Numbered from the stretch's first letter, positions 39,409 to 49,776 are shown. The stretch is 64,000 bases of DNA from Pseudocitrobacter faecalis (GCA_003315335.1 QNRL01000006.1:124001-188000); one strand, 5' to 3'. The notes: generated by a model not told the origin, from the sequence alone. Translations and numbers: made by a program.

Positions 39409-40587
39409 CTACAACCGCGCTTCGCTGTGTTGTTCGCGATACTCTTTCGGCGTGGTGTCGTACTCTTTTTTAAACACCGAATAGAAATATTGCAGGGAAG
39501 GGTAGCCGCACATTTGCGAAATTTCGTTAATCGACAGCGAGGTGGAGATCAGCAGACTTCGTGCTTTCTCCAGTTTCTCGCTGTGGATCACCGCATGAAT
39601 GGTTTCGCCCACTTCCTCTTTGAAGCGTTTCTCAAGGTTCGATCGTGAAATGCCGACAGAATCGAGTACCTGCTCTACTTTAATGCCTTTACAGGCATTG
39701 TTGCGGATGTAATGCATCGCCTGGATCACTGCCGGGTCGTTCAGCGAGCGGTAGTCGGTTGAGCGCCGTTCAATGACGCGCATCGGGGGCACGAGCAGGC
39801 GCTGTAGCGGTAATTCCTCGTTGTCCAGCAGGCGGTGAAGCAGTTTGGCGGCCTGATACCCCATCTGCCGCGCGCCCTGCGCCACAGATGACAGCGCCAC
39901 TCGTGAAAGATAGCGGGTCAGCTCTTCATTATCGATACCAATGACGCACAGCTTCTCCGGCACCGGAATATGCAGGTGTTCGCAGGCTTGCAGAATATGG
40001 CGCGCGCGGGCGTCGGTTACGGCGATAATGCCGGTTTGCGGCGGCAGGGTTTGCAGCCAGTCTGCCAGACGGTTCTGCGCGTGTTGCCAGTTCTCTGGTG
40101 CGGTCTCTTGCCCCTGATAAATCACGCCGCGATATTTCTCTTTAGCCACAATCTGGCTGAAGGCATATTCGCGCTCAACCGCCCAGCGTTTGCCGCTGGA
40201 GCCTGGTAAGCCGTAGAACGCAAAGCGGTGCACGCCTTTTTCTTTTAGGTGCAGGAAAGCAGTTTCGACCAGCGCATAGTTATCGGTGGCGATGTAATGG
40301 ACGGGCGGATACTGCTCCGGGCGATGATAGGAGCCGCCCACGCCGACAATGGGCACTTTCACGTCGGCCAGTAACGCTTCGATGTGGGGGTCGTCATAAT
40401 CGGCAATCACGCCGTCACCGAGCCACTCTTTGATGTTTTCGATACGCGCGCGGAAATCTTCCTCAATGAAAATATCCCACTCCGACTGCGACGCCTGTAA
40501 ATACTCGCCAACCCCTTCGACCACCTGCCGGTCATAGGCCTTATTCGCGTTGAATAACAGGGTAATACGGTGACGCTTTTCAAACAT
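39409..40587 (-). CDS. xylR: Xylose operon activator XylR
   Basis: 392 residues. The N-terminal two-thirds is a LacI/periplasmic-binding-type domain that binds D-xylose (MFEKRHRITLLFNANKAYDRQVVEGVGEYLQ...). The C-terminal AraC-type double HTH (about 285-390) has CKGIKVEQVLDSVGISRSNLEKRFKEEVGETIHAVIHSEKLEKARSLL and SLSINEISQMCGYPSLQYFYSVFKKEYDTTPKEYRE. Activates xylAB and xylFGH together with Crp. Same strand as xylFGH, 72 bp downstream of xylH beyond a large palindrome. Confidence 0.96.
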   Translation of the reverse strand: MFEKRHRITLLFNANKAYDRQVVEGVGEYLQASQSEWDIFIEEDFRARIENIKEWLGDGVIADYDDPHIEALLADVKVPIVGVGGSYHRPEQYPPVHYIATDNYALVETAFLHLKEKGVHRFAFYGLPGSSGKRWAVEREYAFSQIVAKEKYRGVIYQGQETAPENWQHAQNRLADWLQTLPPQTGIIAVTDARARHILQACEHLHIPVPEKLCVIGIDNEELTRYLSRVALSSVAQGARQMGYQAAKLLHRLLDNEELPLQRLLVPPMRVIERRSTDYRSLNDPAVIQAMHYIRNNACKGIKVEQVLDSVGISRSNLEKRFKEEVGETIHAVIHSEKLEKARSLLISTSLSINEISQMCGYPSLQYFYSVFKKEYDTTPKEYREQHSEARL

Positions 40588-40612
40588 GGTTCAATTTCCC
40601 TGGTGAATCATG

Positions 40613-40648
40613 AATGACAATACCGGCCTAATGGCCGGTATTGTCATT
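40613..40648. terminator. Large palindrome between xylH and xylR
   Basis: Perfect 16-bp stem aatgacaataccggcc / ggccggtattgtcatt with a 4-nt loop. It lies just after the xylH stop and before xylR on the minus strand. It likely terminates or attenuates xylFGH transcription so that xylR is made at a lower level. Confidence 0.75.
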
Positions 40649-40659
40649 ATTACATCGTA

Positions 40660-41841
40660 TCAAGCGCGGCGTTTGGTGGCTGAATCCATCCAGACTGCCA
40701 GCAGCAAAATGGCGCCCTTAACGATATATTGCCAGAAAGTGGGCACGTCCATCATGCTCATTCCATTATCCAGCGACGCCATGATAAACGCGCCCATAAC
40801 CGCCCCAGCAACGCTACCCACGCCCCCCGCCAGGCTGGTGCCGCCAATCACGCAGGCGGCGATCGCGTCCAGCTCGGCGATGTTGCCTGCTGACGGTGAA
40901 CCCGCGCCAAGACGTGAGCTGAGGATTAACCCGGCAATGGCCACCATCAGGCCGTTGATGGCGAAGACAGCAAGCTTGGTGCGCTCGACGTTAATCCCCG
41001 ACAGGCGCGCGGCTTCGATGTTACCGCCGATGGCGTAAATGCGACGTCCAAACGCCGTACGCGTGGCCATAAACATTCCGCCCAACAGCAGCAGCGTCAG
41101 CAGCAGAACCGGCGTTGGCACGCCGCGATAATCATTCAATAGCCAGATAGCACCCAGTACAATTATCGCCGTCAGCGCCTGACGCCCGACCACGCCGGTA
41201 GAGGCCGGTGTGGCGAGCCCAAGATTCTGACGACGCATGCGCCCGCGCCACTGCCAGACAATAAACGCCATCAGGCCAATCGCCCCGAAGGAGAAGCCAA
41301 TGCCATCAGGCAGGTAGCTTTGGCCAATTTGCGACATCGCAGCGCTGGTAGGCGACACGGTGGTACCGTTAGTGATGCCAATCAGAATACCGCGGAACGC
41401 CAGCATCCCGGCGAGGGTGACGATAAACGACGGTACTTTCCGATAGGCAACCCACCAACCGTTCCATGCGCCGAGTACCAGCCCCATCGCCAGCGTCACG
41501 ATGATGGTCAGCGGTAACGGCCAACCAAGCCAGACGTCGAAAATCGCCGCGACACCACCGAGCAGCCCCATCATCGAACCGACAGAGAGGTCGATTTCCG
41601 CGGAGATAATCACGAACACCATCCCCACCGCCAGAATGCCGGTGATGGCTGTCTGGCGCAGCAGGTTAGAGACGTTACGGGCGCTGAGGTACGCACCTTC
41701 GGTCGTCCAGGTGAAGAACAGCATGATCACCACAATCGCTGCGATCATCACGAAAACCTGTAAGTTCAGCGACTTCAGGCTAAATGTGGGGGCCGACGTC
41801 GGCACCGCCAGCTTGATTTCAGACGGGTTGTTTTTCGACAT
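40660..41841 (-). CDS. xylH: D-xylose ABC transporter permease
   Basis: 393 residues, about ten membrane segments, of the branched/ribose-type ABC permease family (RbsC, AraH). Visible are the first helix [16 protein letters not shown], the conserved [29 protein letters not shown] and [41 protein letters not shown] near the C-terminus, which contacts the ATPase. The start overlaps the end of xylG by 23 bp. Ends in SATKRRA. Confidence 0.96.
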   Translation of the reverse strand: MSKNNPSEIKLAVPTSAPTFSLKSLNLQVFVMIAAIVVIMLFFTWTTEGAYLSARNVSNLLRQTAITGILAVGMVFVIISAEIDLSVGSMMGLLGGVAAIFDVWLGWPLPLTIIVTLAMGLVLGAWNGWWVAYRKVPSFIVTLAGMLAFRGILIGITNGTTVSPTSAAMSQIGQSYLPDGIGFSFGAIGLMAFIVWQWRGRMRRQNLGLATPASTGVVGRQALTAIIVLGAIWLLNDYRGVPTPVLLLTLLLLGGMFMATRTAFGRRIYAIGGNIEAARLSGINVERTKLAVFAINGLMVAIAGLILSSRLGAGSPSAGNIAELDAIAACVIGGTSLAGGVGSVAGAVMGAFIMASLDNGMSMMDVPTFWQYIVKGAILLLAVWMDSATKRRA

Positions 41842-43360
41842 GACGTTCGCTCCTTAATGCGGCTTCCATCACTTTTTCCTGCGTCAGGTTGTGGTTCACC
41901 AGGTCTGCTTTCAGTTTCCCTTCGTGCATGACCAGCACCCGGTCGCTCAGACCCAGTACTTCCGGCAGTTCGGAAGAGATAACAATGACGGCGATCCCCT
42001 GTTGCACCAGTTGGTTGATCAGCTTGTAGATTTCATATTTCGCGCCAATGTCGATACCGCGCGTCGGTTCGTCGAGGATCAGAATGCGCGGATTCAGCAA
42101 CAGGCAGCGTGCCAGAATTGCTTTCTGTTGATTACCGCCGCTGAGACGGCCAATCGCCAGTTCCGGGGAAGAAGTTTTGACTTTAAGTCGTTGCAGCGAC
42201 TGTAAAATACATTGCTGCTCGCGGGCGTCATCAAGGCTGCTTAGCGCACCGCTGAACTGATCGAGCGCCGCCAGCGTCATATTTTTACCAACCGCCATTA
42301 CCGGCACGATGCCGTCTTTTTTGCGATCTTCCGGCACCATCGCAATACCGTGGGCAATCGCCTGCTGGCAGGTGTTAATGGTTACGGGTTTGCCATCCAG
42401 AAAGATTTTCCCCTCCCAGCGCCCGCGCCAGACGCCAAACAGGCACTGAACCGCTTCGGTACGTCCGGCACCGACCAGACCGGCAATCCCGAGAATTTCA
42501 CCGCGCCGGAGGCTGAAAGAGATATCGTTTACCCGCTTGATGTGGCGGTTAACCGGATGCCACGCCGTGAGGTGCTCCACGCGGAGGATCTCGTCACCGG
42601 TAGTGTGCGGTTCGTTGGGATAGAGCGCCGTCAGTTCGCGGCCTACCATCATGGTGATGATGTCGTCCTCGCTCATGCTGCTGGCGTCGCGCGTGCCGAT
42701 GTGCTGACCATCGCGGATCACGCAAATGGTGTCGGAGATAGCCTTCACTTCATTGAGCTTGTGTGAAATATAGATGCAGGCAATGCCGTGGTGCTGAAGG
42801 TCGCGGATGATATCCAGCAGCACGGCAGTTTCCTGCTCGGTGAGCGAGGCGGTCGGCTCGTCGAGGATCAGCAGGCGAACCTGTTTATTCAGCGCCTTGG
42901 CAATTTCGACCAGTTGCTGTTGTCCCAGCCCTAAATCGCCCACGCGGGTGTCGGGTGAAATCGCCAGACTGACCTGGGCGAGTAATTTTTCGCAGCGCAG
43001 GGTCATGGCGTCGTAGTCGAGAATGCCGTGACGGCTGATTTCTGCCCCAAGGAAAATATTCTCCAGCACCGTAAGGTGTTTCACCAGCGCCAGCTCCTGG
43101 TGAATAATGGCGATGCCTTTGCGTTCGGTATCGCGAATATGCGTCGGGGTAAGCCTTTCCCCGGCAAAAATAATCTCGCCGTCGTAGCTGCCGTGTGGGT
43201 ATATACCGCACAGAACTTTCATGAGCGTCGATTTTCCGGAGCCATTTTCACCGCACAGCGATACCACCTCGCCAGGGTTTAAACGCAGGCTGACGTTATC
43301 CACCGCTTTCACCGCGCCAAAGGCTTTGGTGATATTTTTCATTTCAAGTAAATAAGACAT
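41819..43360 (-). CDS. xylG: D-xylose ABC transporter ATP-binding protein
   Basis: 513 residues from the ATG at 43360; eight further codons upstream are open but the start used matches the family. It has tandem ABC ATPase domains: first Walker [11 protein letters not shown] (about 37-46), signature [15 protein letters not shown], Walker [13 protein letters not shown]. The second half has a degenerate nucleotide site ([12 protein letters not shown]), signature [13 protein letters not shown] and Walker [15 protein letters not shown], as usual for sugar ABC importers of the RbsA type. Cytoplasmic motor of XylFGH. Confidence 0.96.
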   Translation of the reverse strand: MSYLLEMKNITKAFGAVKAVDNVSLRLNPGEVVSLCGENGSGKSTLMKVLCGIYPHGSYDGEIIFAGERLTPTHIRDTERKGIAIIHQELALVKHLTVLENIFLGAEISRHGILDYDAMTLRCEKLLAQVSLAISPDTRVGDLGLGQQQLVEIAKALNKQVRLLILDEPTASLTEQETAVLLDIIRDLQHHGIACIYISHKLNEVKAISDTICVIRDGQHIGTRDASSMSEDDIITMMVGRELTALYPNEPHTTGDEILRVEHLTAWHPVNRHIKRVNDISFSLRRGEILGIAGLVGAGRTEAVQCLFGVWRGRWEGKIFLDGKPVTINTCQQAIAHGIAMVPEDRKKDGIVPVMAVGKNMTLAALDQFSGALSSLDDAREQQCILQSLQRLKVKTSSPELAIGRLSGGNQQKAILARCLLLNPRILILDEPTRGIDIGAKYEIYKLINQLVQQGIAVIVISSELPEVLGLSDRVLVMHEGKLKADLVNHNLTQEKVMEAALRSERHVEKQPV

Positions 43361-43403
43361 AGCTGCTCCACGTGAGCCGATCATTCAGGCCGAACGAGAA
43401 CGA

Positions 43404-43423
43404 CTGCCCCGTTGCCGGGGCAG
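43404..43423 (-). other. Intercistronic hairpin between xylF and xylG
   Basis: Stem ctgcccc / ggggcag right after the xylF stop. Such a hairpin would protect the upstream xylF message and so favour high levels of the binding protein over the membrane parts. Confidence 0.55.
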
Positions 43424-43428
43424 GGGAA

Positions 43429-44421
43429 TTAAAGTTCGCTCTTCTTATGGAACCCGTCTTTAATGACGGTCTGATCAATATTGGTCTTATTCACTTCAAT
43501 TGGCGTCAGCAGGCGAGATGGCACATCTTTCAGGCCATTATTCAGCGTGGCGTCAGATTTCGGTTGTTGATCGTTGCCGAGTTCAACGGCGATTTCAGCG
43601 GCGGTAGTCGCGAGCGTGGTGATCGGTTTATACACCGTCATGGTTTGCGTACCAGCCATAATGCGCTTCACGCCCGCAAGGTCAGCATCCTGCCCGGAGA
43701 TAGCGACTTTGCCCGCCAGCCCCTGTGCACTCAGTGCCTGAATCGCACCGCCAGCGGTCGCATCGTTTGAGGCCACTACAGCATCAATTTTGTTATTATT
43801 GGCAGTGAGGGCGTTTTCCATAATTTTCAGCGCATTTTCCGGTAACCAGCCGTCAGCCCACTGATCGCCCACGACTTTAATTTTGCCGCTGTCGATATAC
43901 GGTTTTAAGACTTTCATCTGGCCCGCGCGGAACAGTTTGGCGTTATTATCCACCGGTGAGCCGCCCATCAGGAAATAGTTACCTTGTGGCACCTGATTGA
44001 CCAGACTCTGGGCCTGCATTTCGCCCACTTTTTCATTATCGAAAGAAATATAGAAATCGATATCAGCGTTATTGATCATGCGATCGTAAGCCAGAACTTT
44101 AATCCCTTCCTGTTTGGCTTCTTTAATAACGTTACTGAGTACCTGACCGTTGTATGGAATAATCACCAGAACATCAACGCCACGGTTGATCATATTCTCA
44201 ATCTGCGACATCTGGGTTTCTTCGTTACCATTGGCCGATTGTACAAATACTTTGGCGCCTAACGATTCTGCTTTATTAACAAAAATATCGCGGTCTTTCT
44301 GCCAGCGCTCAAGACGCAGATCGTCGATGGCCATACCGATTTTGACTTCTTTTGCGCTGCTCGCCATGCTGGTAAGCAGAAGGGATGCGCAGAGCGTGAG
44401 GCAAAGGTTCTTGATTTTCAT
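43429..44421 (-). CDS. xylF: Periplasmic D-xylose-binding protein
   Basis: 330 residues from the ATG at 44421, where the signal peptide MKIKNLCLTLCASLLLTSMASS begins; the longer frame adds 19 residues with no family match. Mature protein starts near AKEVKIGMAIDDLRLERWQKDRD. Ribose-type periplasmic-binding fold with VLVIIPYNGQVLSN, VLAYDRMI and AVVASNDATAGGAIQALSAQGL. Captures xylose for XylGH. First gene of xylFGH, divergent from xylA. Confidence 0.96.
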   Translation of the reverse strand: MKIKNLCLTLCASLLLTSMASSAKEVKIGMAIDDLRLERWQKDRDIFVNKAESLGAKVFVQSANGNEETQMSQIENMINRGVDVLVIIPYNGQVLSNVIKEAKQEGIKVLAYDRMINNADIDFYISFDNEKVGEMQAQSLVNQVPQGNYFLMGGSPVDNNAKLFRAGQMKVLKPYIDSGKIKVVGDQWADGWLPENALKIMENALTANNNKIDAVVASNDATAGGAIQALSAQGLAGKVAISGQDADLAGVKRIMAGTQTMTVYKPITTLATTAAEIAVELGNDQQPKSDATLNNGLKDVPSRLLTPIEVNKTNIDQTVIKDGFHKKSEL

Positions 44422-44771
44422 AGTCGTAATGCCTTTTGTAGGGTAGGTAATGAGATTGGCGATAAAAGAAACAAGCACGACTTAACACGCAGCAAATTTT
44501 TAACATAGAACGCGGTGCTGGCAATTACAGATTTTTATCTTCCCATTACGATATTTGGTTTAATTGTCAATTTATGAGCTTGATCGAGTTTTATATATCG
44601 CCTAAGAGAAATTTACATAAATTTTGCGAGCGGTTTTATTTTGAGAGCCAGCGCACGTTTGTGGATTCTCTTAATCGCAGTGTGAAATAACGTAATTGAG
44701 GAACAGAAAATCTGAACTCAGTATTAGATAACGAATTATTCCTCGCCGCGTATCTGATTATGGAGTTCATT
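44422..44771. promoter_or_regulatory. xylF-xylA divergent control region
   Basis: 350-bp gap between the two divergent xylose operons. In E. coli the corresponding region contains XylR sites for each side and a shared Crp site. Here a run of about 120 bases (from near 44575) is AT-rich and a sequence TGTGAaataacGTAAT at about 44680 weakly resembles a Crp site. Individual XylR half-sites were not assigned. No gene lies in this stretch. Confidence 0.6.
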
Positions 44772-46094
44772 ATGCAAGCTTATTTCGACCAACTGGATCG
44801 TGTTCGTTTCGAAGGCCCGAAAACGGAAAACCCGCTGGCTTTCCGTCACTACAACCCTGACGAACTGGTGCTGGGTAAACGGATGGAAGATCACCTGCGC
44901 TTCGCCGCCTGCTACTGGCACACCTTCTGCTGGAATGGCGCAGATATGTTCGGCGTGGGCGCATTCGACCGCCCGTGGCAGCAACCGGGCGAAGCCATTG
45001 CACTGGCGAAACGCAAAGCGGATGTCGCATTTGAATTCTTCCATAAGCTGAACGTACCTTATTACTGCTTCCACGACGTGGATGTGTCACCGGAAGGCGC
45101 GTCGCTAAAAGAGTACCTGAACAACTTCGCGCAGATGGTAGACGTGCTGGCCGAAAAACAGCAGCAGAGCGGTGTGAAGCTGCTGTGGGGGACGGCGAAC
45201 TGCTTTACTAACCCACGCTACGGCGCAGGTGCCGCAACGAACCCAGACCCGGAAGTCTTTAGCTGGGCGGCGACTCAGGTCTTCACCGCCATGAACGCGA
45301 CCCACAAACTGGGCGGCGAGAACTACGTGCTGTGGGGAGGCCGTGAAGGCTACGAATCCCTGCTAAACACCGACCTGCGTCAGGAACGCGAGCAGATTGG
45401 CCGCTTCATGCAGATGGTGGTTGAGCACAAACATAAAATTGGCTTCCAGGGCACTCTGCTTATCGAACCGAAACCGCAGGAACCGACCAAGCATCAATAT
45501 GATTACGATGCATCGACCGTTTATGGCTTCCTCAAACAGTTCGGCCTGGAAAAAGAGATTAAACTGAACATCGAAGCGAACCATGCGACGCTGGCAGGTC
45601 ACTCTTTCCACCATGAAATCGCTACCGCAATTGCGTTGGGTCTGTTTGGTTCAGTTGACGCCAACCGCGGCGATGCGCAACTGGGCTGGGATACCGACCA
45701 GTTCCCGAACAGCGTGGAAGAGAATGCGCTGGTGATGTACGAAATTCTCAAAGCGGGTGGCTTCACTACCGGCGGCCTGAACTTCGATGCGAAAGTTCGC
45801 CGTCAGAGCACCGATAAATATGACCTGTTCTACGGCCATATTGGCGCGATGGACACCATGGCGCTGTCGCTGAAGGTGGCGGCGCGTATGATTGAAGGCG
45901 GCGAGCTGGATAAACGTGTGGCGAAACGTTACGCGGGCTGGAACGGTGAACTGGGTCAGCAAATCCTGAAAGGGCAGATGTCGCTGCAGGAACTGGCAAA
46001 ATATGCCGAGCAGCATCAACTGGCGCCGCAGCATCAGAGCGGTCATCAGGAACTGCTGGAAAACCTGGTGAATCATTACCTTTTCGACAAATAA
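44772..46094 (+). CDS. xylA: Xylose isomerase
   Basis: 440 residues from the ATG at 44772 (TATGGAGTT upstream); a start four codons earlier is open but has no better ribosome site. Converts D-xylose to D-xylulose with Mg2+/Mn2+. Active-site segments: [13 protein letters not shown] (catalytic His and Asp), [26 protein letters not shown] (metal Glu and Lys), [20 protein letters not shown] and [20 protein letters not shown]. First gene of xylAB, cytoplasmic. Confidence 0.97.
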   Translation: MQAYFDQLDRVRFEGPKTENPLAFRHYNPDELVLGKRMEDHLRFAACYWHTFCWNGADMFGVGAFDRPWQQPGEAIALAKRKADVAFEFFHKLNVPYYCFHDVDVSPEGASLKEYLNNFAQMVDVLAEKQQQSGVKLLWGTANCFTNPRYGAGAATNPDPEVFSWAATQVFTAMNATHKLGGENYVLWGGREGYESLLNTDLRQEREQIGRFMQMVVEHKHKIGFQGTLLIEPKPQEPTKHQYDYDASTVYGFLKQFGLEKEIKLNIEANHATLAGHSFHHEIATAIALGLFGSVDANRGDAQLGWDTDQFPNSVEENALVMYEILKAGGFTTGGLNFDAKVRRQSTDKYDLFYGHIGAMDTMALSLKVAARMIEGGELDKRVAKRYAGWNGELGQQILKGQMSLQELAKYAEQHQLAPQHQSGHQELLENLVNHYLFDK

Positions 46095-46099
46095 TGGAA

Positions 46100-46170
46100 G
46101 CCGCCGGGCGATTTTTCGTCCGGCCTGATTATGCAGGCCCGGTAAGCGTGAGCGAAACCGGGCTTTTTGT
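46100..46170. repeat. REP-like hairpins between xylA and xylB
   Basis: Two GC-rich inverted repeats: gccg(cc)gggcg...cgtccggc and gcccggtaagcg...gaaaccgggc. Intercistronic REP-type elements in this position can stabilise the xylA part of the xylAB message. Confidence 0.65.
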
Positions 46171-46184
46171 AAGGAACGATCGCT

Positions 46185-47639
46185 ATGTATATTGGGATTG
46201 ATCTGGGTACTTCCGGCGTCAAAGTTATCCTGCTCAATGAGGCAGGAGACGTTGTCGCCTCGCAAACGGAAAAACTCACCGTTTCGCGCCCGCATCCGCT
46301 GTGGTCTGAACAGGATCCGGAGCAGTGGTGGCTGGCGACCGATCGCGCGATTAAAGCGCTCGCGCAACAGCACAGCCTACAGGATGTTAAAGCGTTAGGC
46401 ATTGCCGGGCAGATGCACGGCGCAACCCTTCTCGACAAGCAGCAGCGCGTACTTCGCCCGGCAATTCTGTGGAACGATGGCCGCTGCGCGCAAGAGTGCC
46501 AGTTGCTGGAAGAGGCCGTGAAAAATTCCCGCCAGATTACCGGCAACCTGATGATGCCCGGCTTTACCGCGCCGAAACTGTTGTGGGTGAAGCGCCACGA
46601 GCCGGAGATTTTTGCTCAGGTCGATAAAGTCCTGCTGCCAAAAGATTATTTGCGCCTGCGTATCACCGGTGAATTCGCCAGCGACATGTCTGACGCGGCG
46701 GGCACGATGTGGATGGACGTGGCAAAACGCGACTGGAGCGACACGATGCTCGCGGCCTGTGGGCTGAGCCGTGACAACATGCCTGCGCTGTTTGAAGGCT
46801 GTGATATTACCGGCACGCTGCTGACATCTGTCGCGCAGGCGTGGACTATGCCTGCGGTGCCGGTGGTTGCGGGCGGCGGTGACAACGCGGCGGGCGCGGT
46901 CGGCGTGGGTATGGCCGATGCCGGGCAGGCGATGCTCTCGCTCGGTACGTCAGGCGTTTACTTTGCGGTAAGCGAAGGTTTCCTCAGCAAGCCAGAAAGC
47001 GCGGTGCACAGCTTCTGTCATGCACTGCCAGGGCGCTGGCATTTAATGTCGGTGATGCTGAGTGCCGCGTCGTGCCTCGACTGGGCGGCAAAACTCACCG
47101 GTCTGGAGAGTGTACCGGCGCTGATTAACGCGGCGCAATCCGCCGATGAGCGTGCCGGGCCGGTGTGGTTCCTGCCGTATCTTTCCGGTGAGCGTACGCC
47201 GCACAATAATCCGCAGGCTAAGGGCGTTTTCTTTGGTCTGACGCATCAGCACGGCCCGGCGGAACTGGCGCGTGCGGTGCTGGAAGGCGTGGGTTTTGCG
47301 CTGGCCGACGGTATGGATGTGGTTCACGCCTGCGGCGTCACACCGAAAAGTGTGACCCTGATTGGCGGTGGCGCGCGTAGCGCTTACTGGCGCCAGATGC
47401 TGGCGGATATCAGCGGTCAGCAACTGGATTACCGCACCGGCGGTGATGTTGGCCCCGCGCTGGGCGCGGCGCGTCTGGCGCAACTGGCGATTCGCCACGA
47501 TAAACCATTCGCTGACCTGCTGCCGCAGTTACCGCTTGAGCAGGCGCACTACCCGGACGCACAGCGCCATGCGCACTATGTGCCGCGCCGCGAAACCTTC
47601 CGTCAACTCTATCAGCAACTTCTGCCGCTGATGTCCTGA
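46185..47639 (+). CDS. xylB: Xylulokinase
   Basis: 484 residues, FGGY kinase family. Phosphorylates D-xylulose to D-xylulose 5-phosphate. N-terminal MYIGIDLGTSGVKVILLNEAGDVV, GIAGQMHGATLLDKQQRVLRPAILWNDGR (catalytic region), VAGGGDNAAGAVGVGM with the catalytic Asp in GGGDNAA, and FLPYLSGERTPHNNPQAKGVFFGL. The C-terminal IGGGARSAYWRQMLADISGQQL closes the ATP site. GTAAGGA precedes the start. Second gene of xylAB; a hairpin follows. Confidence 0.96.
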   Translation: MYIGIDLGTSGVKVILLNEAGDVVASQTEKLTVSRPHPLWSEQDPEQWWLATDRAIKALAQQHSLQDVKALGIAGQMHGATLLDKQQRVLRPAILWNDGRCAQECQLLEEAVKNSRQITGNLMMPGFTAPKLLWVKRHEPEIFAQVDKVLLPKDYLRLRITGEFASDMSDAAGTMWMDVAKRDWSDTMLAACGLSRDNMPALFEGCDITGTLLTSVAQAWTMPAVPVVAGGGDNAAGAVGVGMADAGQAMLSLGTSGVYFAVSEGFLSKPESAVHSFCHALPGRWHLMSVMLSAASCLDWAAKLTGLESVPALINAAQSADERAGPVWFLPYLSGERTPHNNPQAKGVFFGLTHQHGPAELARAVLEGVGFALADGMDVVHACGVTPKSVTLIGGGARSAYWRQMLADISGQQLDYRTGGDVGPALGAARLAQLAIRHDKPFADLLPQLPLEQAHYPDAQRHAHYVPRRETFRQLYQQLLPLMS

Positions 47640-47645
47640 TGTTCT

Positions 47646-47664
47646 CCGCCCCGTGAGCGGGCGG
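47646..47664 (+). terminator. Hairpin after xylB
   Basis: ccgccc / gggcgg stem shortly after the xylB stop, followed by ttctcc. Probable end of xylAB transcription. Confidence 0.6.
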
Positions 47665-47774
47665 TTCTCCTGCCAGAATTGATGAATTCCGAATTTACTG
47701 GAAATTTCGTGTTGCTCTAATGTTGCGCTGCGGTTTCCGTTCATAATGCGTTTGCTATGGATAAGGAGATCGCC

Positions 47775-48107
47775 ATGAAGTTAGCACTCAATGCCCCGCA
47801 GGGTCTGTTATGTGCGGGAGTTATTCTCTATGTGGTCTGTTTGTGGGGGGACTGCCCGCAGTTGACGGATAAAGGCTATTTTCTGGCTGTGTTGGTTCTT
47901 GGTGTATTCACCGTACTAACGTACCAGCGGTTAACCGGAAAAGAGAAGGACGAAGGGCGTTTCGCCGGGCTGTGTCGATTTGTGTTGCTGCTGGCAACGG
48001 GGTTAATGCTGGTAGGTGTCTGGAATTTGCCCCTTAGCCTCACGGAAAAGGGGCTTTGCATTATCGCCTGGTTTGCCGCGACATACGGTGCGGCGCGCTG
48101 GCGCTAG
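47775..48107 (+). CDS. YiaAB-family two-helix membrane protein
   Basis: 110 residues from the ATG at 47775 (AAGGAGATC upstream). Four hydrophobic segments make two copies of the YiaAB two-helix unit: [43 protein letters not shown] and [35 protein letters not shown]. coli has two genes, yiaA and yiaB, at this place; here there is one. The pattern GLW...[14 protein letters not shown] is closer to YiaA while the length is closer to YiaB, so I leave the symbol open. Function unknown. Stop overlaps the convergent wecH stop (ctag). Confidence 0.8.
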   Translation: MKLALNAPQGLLCAGVILYVVCLWGDCPQLTDKGYFLAVLVLGVFTVLTYQRLTGKEKDEGRFAGLCRFVLLLATGLMLVGVWNLPLSLTEKGLCIIAWFAATYGAARWR

Positions 48108-49099
48108 CTGACAAACCGTTTACTATCCACGCGTTGTACCAGCATTGACAGTAACAGACTACCCGCAATCGTGGCGCAGAAAACCCACACGATATCGAGC
48201 AGTGGCCAGCTTTTCATGTCTGCGCCGCTACTGCGCAGGGCGTGAATAATCAGCGCGTGGAAACCGTAAATGCCGAGTGAATGGCGTGAAATTAACGCTA
48301 ATCCCGGCAATACGCGGTCGTTGAGACCGTTTTTTACCACCACAAACAGCGTCGCCGCGCAGATAAACACCATCGGCCCACAATAGAGATACCAGGTGTC
48401 GGCAAAGTTGCCGCGCCAGCTCAGTTCGTGCAGCGTGCCGCGCGAAATCACCACCACTGCCAGTACAAAACCGATGCCACACAGCCAGCTTAATCCGCGT
48501 TTTTGCGTCTCCATCATGCCGATGGCGCGCCCCAGCAGGCCGTAAATCAGGTAGTAGAAGGTGTCACCGTTGATATAGAGATTCACCGGCAGCCATTCAA
48601 TACCGTCGGTTTTCAGCGTCACCGTGTTGGGGTTAGCGATAAAGCCAATCACCACCATCAACGCCAACAGCATTTTGCCGCTAATCGCTTTCACCTCAAT
48701 CAGCGGTGAGACCAGGTAAATCACGATAATGGCGAAGAAAAACCACAGGTGATAGAAAACAGGCTTCTGCAGGATATTCTTAAGCGATCCTTCGATATTG
48801 ATATGTGTGAAAGCCGCGATATAGATAAGCGCCACCGCGCTGTAAAACAGCAGGCACAACGCAATCCGCAGAAAATGGCGCGGCTGAGCGCTGCGCGGGC
48901 CGAAAAAGAGATAGCCGGAAATCATGAAGAACAGCGGCACGCTTACGCGTGAAGCCGAGTTGAGAACATTCGCAATATCCCAGTTCACCGGGCTGATACT
49001 GTGCGCGTTGGTAATGTACCAGGTTGTCGTATGGATCATCACTACCATCAGGCAGGCTATTCCGCGTAGGTTATCAATCCAGTTTATTTTGGGCTGCAT
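48104..49099 (-). CDS. wecH: O-acetyltransferase WecH (YiaH)
   Basis: 331 residues with about ten membrane segments, acyltransferase-3 family. The N-terminal [24 protein letters not shown] contains the His of the family's active region (MIHTT), and [14 protein letters not shown] and [13 protein letters not shown] ending ([15 protein letters not shown]) are typical. In E. coli it acetylates GlcNAc in enterobacterial common antigen. Acts in the inner membrane. Convergent with the YiaAB gene. Confidence 0.92.
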   Translation of the reverse strand: MQPKINWIDNLRGIACLMVVMIHTTTWYITNAHSISPVNWDIANVLNSASRVSVPLFFMISGYLFFGPRSAQPRHFLRIALCLLFYSAVALIYIAAFTHINIEGSLKNILQKPVFYHLWFFFAIIVIYLVSPLIEVKAISGKMLLALMVVIGFIANPNTVTLKTDGIEWLPVNLYINGDTFYYLIYGLLGRAIGMMETQKRGLSWLCGIGFVLAVVVISRGTLHELSWRGNFADTWYLYCGPMVFICAATLFVVVKNGLNDRVLPGLALISRHSLGIYGFHALIIHALRSSGADMKSWPLLDIVWVFCATIAGSLLLSMLVQRVDSKRFVS

Positions 49100-49189
49100 T
49101 GGGGCCGGTTTCTCCTTTCAAACAAAGTGTGACTCGATTTTTATTAGGCTATTTGACTGGATTATTCTGAGTTTTTCACCCCATGCTTG
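49100..49189. other. wecH upstream spacer
   Basis: Short AT-rich stretch between wecH and the ERIC element; contains the wecH promoter presumably. Nothing specific was recognised. Confidence 0.35.
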
Positions 49190-49386
49190 TATACCCTTCC
49201 TGTTTCGCGTTGCCTATGCGTTGGCTGCACTCACTCACCCCAGTCACGTACTTATGTACGCTCCTGGGATGAATGAGAGACATCCATGTCTCTCACCGAA
49301 GGCCAGCCTGCGGCTGTTCAAATTCGTTCCTGACGAATTTGTCACTCGTTTGCCGCCTTCAGGAAACTCAAACTATTTTGGGTATA
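49190..49386. repeat. ERIC (intergenic repeat unit) with internal insertion
   Basis: Starts with tatacccttcctg and ends with caaactattttgggtata, the inverted ends of ERIC elements. Internally it carries accccagtcacgtacttatg and gtacgctcctggg, the conserved core that ERIC-PCR primers target. The total of 197 bp is 70 bp longer than a 127-bp standard ERIC; the extra sequence (atgagagacatccatgtctctcac and the following bases, about 49272-49345) contains its own small inverted repeats. ERIC units with internal insertions of about this size are known in enterics. Confidence 0.85.
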
Positions 49387-49470
49387 AGATTGTGGTGTGA
49401 TTCGCAAAATGCGGGCGCATCAGAGACCACCAACTAAAATAACAGCCCGATCGTAAGGCGGTAATGAAAA

Positions 49471-49776
49471 ATGATGATGAAGCGACTTCTTCCCCTGCTA
49501 ATGGGGTTATTACTGGCGGGATGCGCCGCGTCTGAACCCGTGGCACCGATGAAAGCGCAAAATGCGAAAGCGAACCCTGCGCGCTCGCTGGGAATGGAAA
49601 ATTTATGCAAAGAACGGGCGGCGGAGCGCTATAACACCGCGGCGCAGAAAATTGACGTCACGGGCTTTGAGCGTTTTCAGGGCAGCTATGAATTACGCGG
49701 CTATACTGCCCGCAATGAAGGTTTTGTCTGCTCTTTTGATGTAAATGGTGATTTTTTGCACTTATCGATGCGTTAA
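49471..49776 (+). CDS. ysaB: Small outer-membrane-type lipoprotein YsaB
   Basis: 101 residues. Signal with lipobox LLLAGC (cleavage before Cys18), then a Pro/Ala-rich linker and a conserved C-terminal part: SLGMENLCKERAAERYNTAAQKID, FQGSYELRGYTARNEGFVCSFDVNGDFLHLSMR, matching E. coli YsaB closely. Two more Cys could form a disulfide. The residue after Cys18 is Ala, so sorting to the outer membrane is expected. Function unknown. Sits immediately before glyQ. Confidence 0.9.
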   Translation: MMMKRLLPLLMGLLLAGCAASEPVAPMKAQNAKANPARSLGMENLCKERAAERYNTAAQKIDVTGFERFQGSYELRGYTARNEGFVCSFDVNGDFLHLSMR

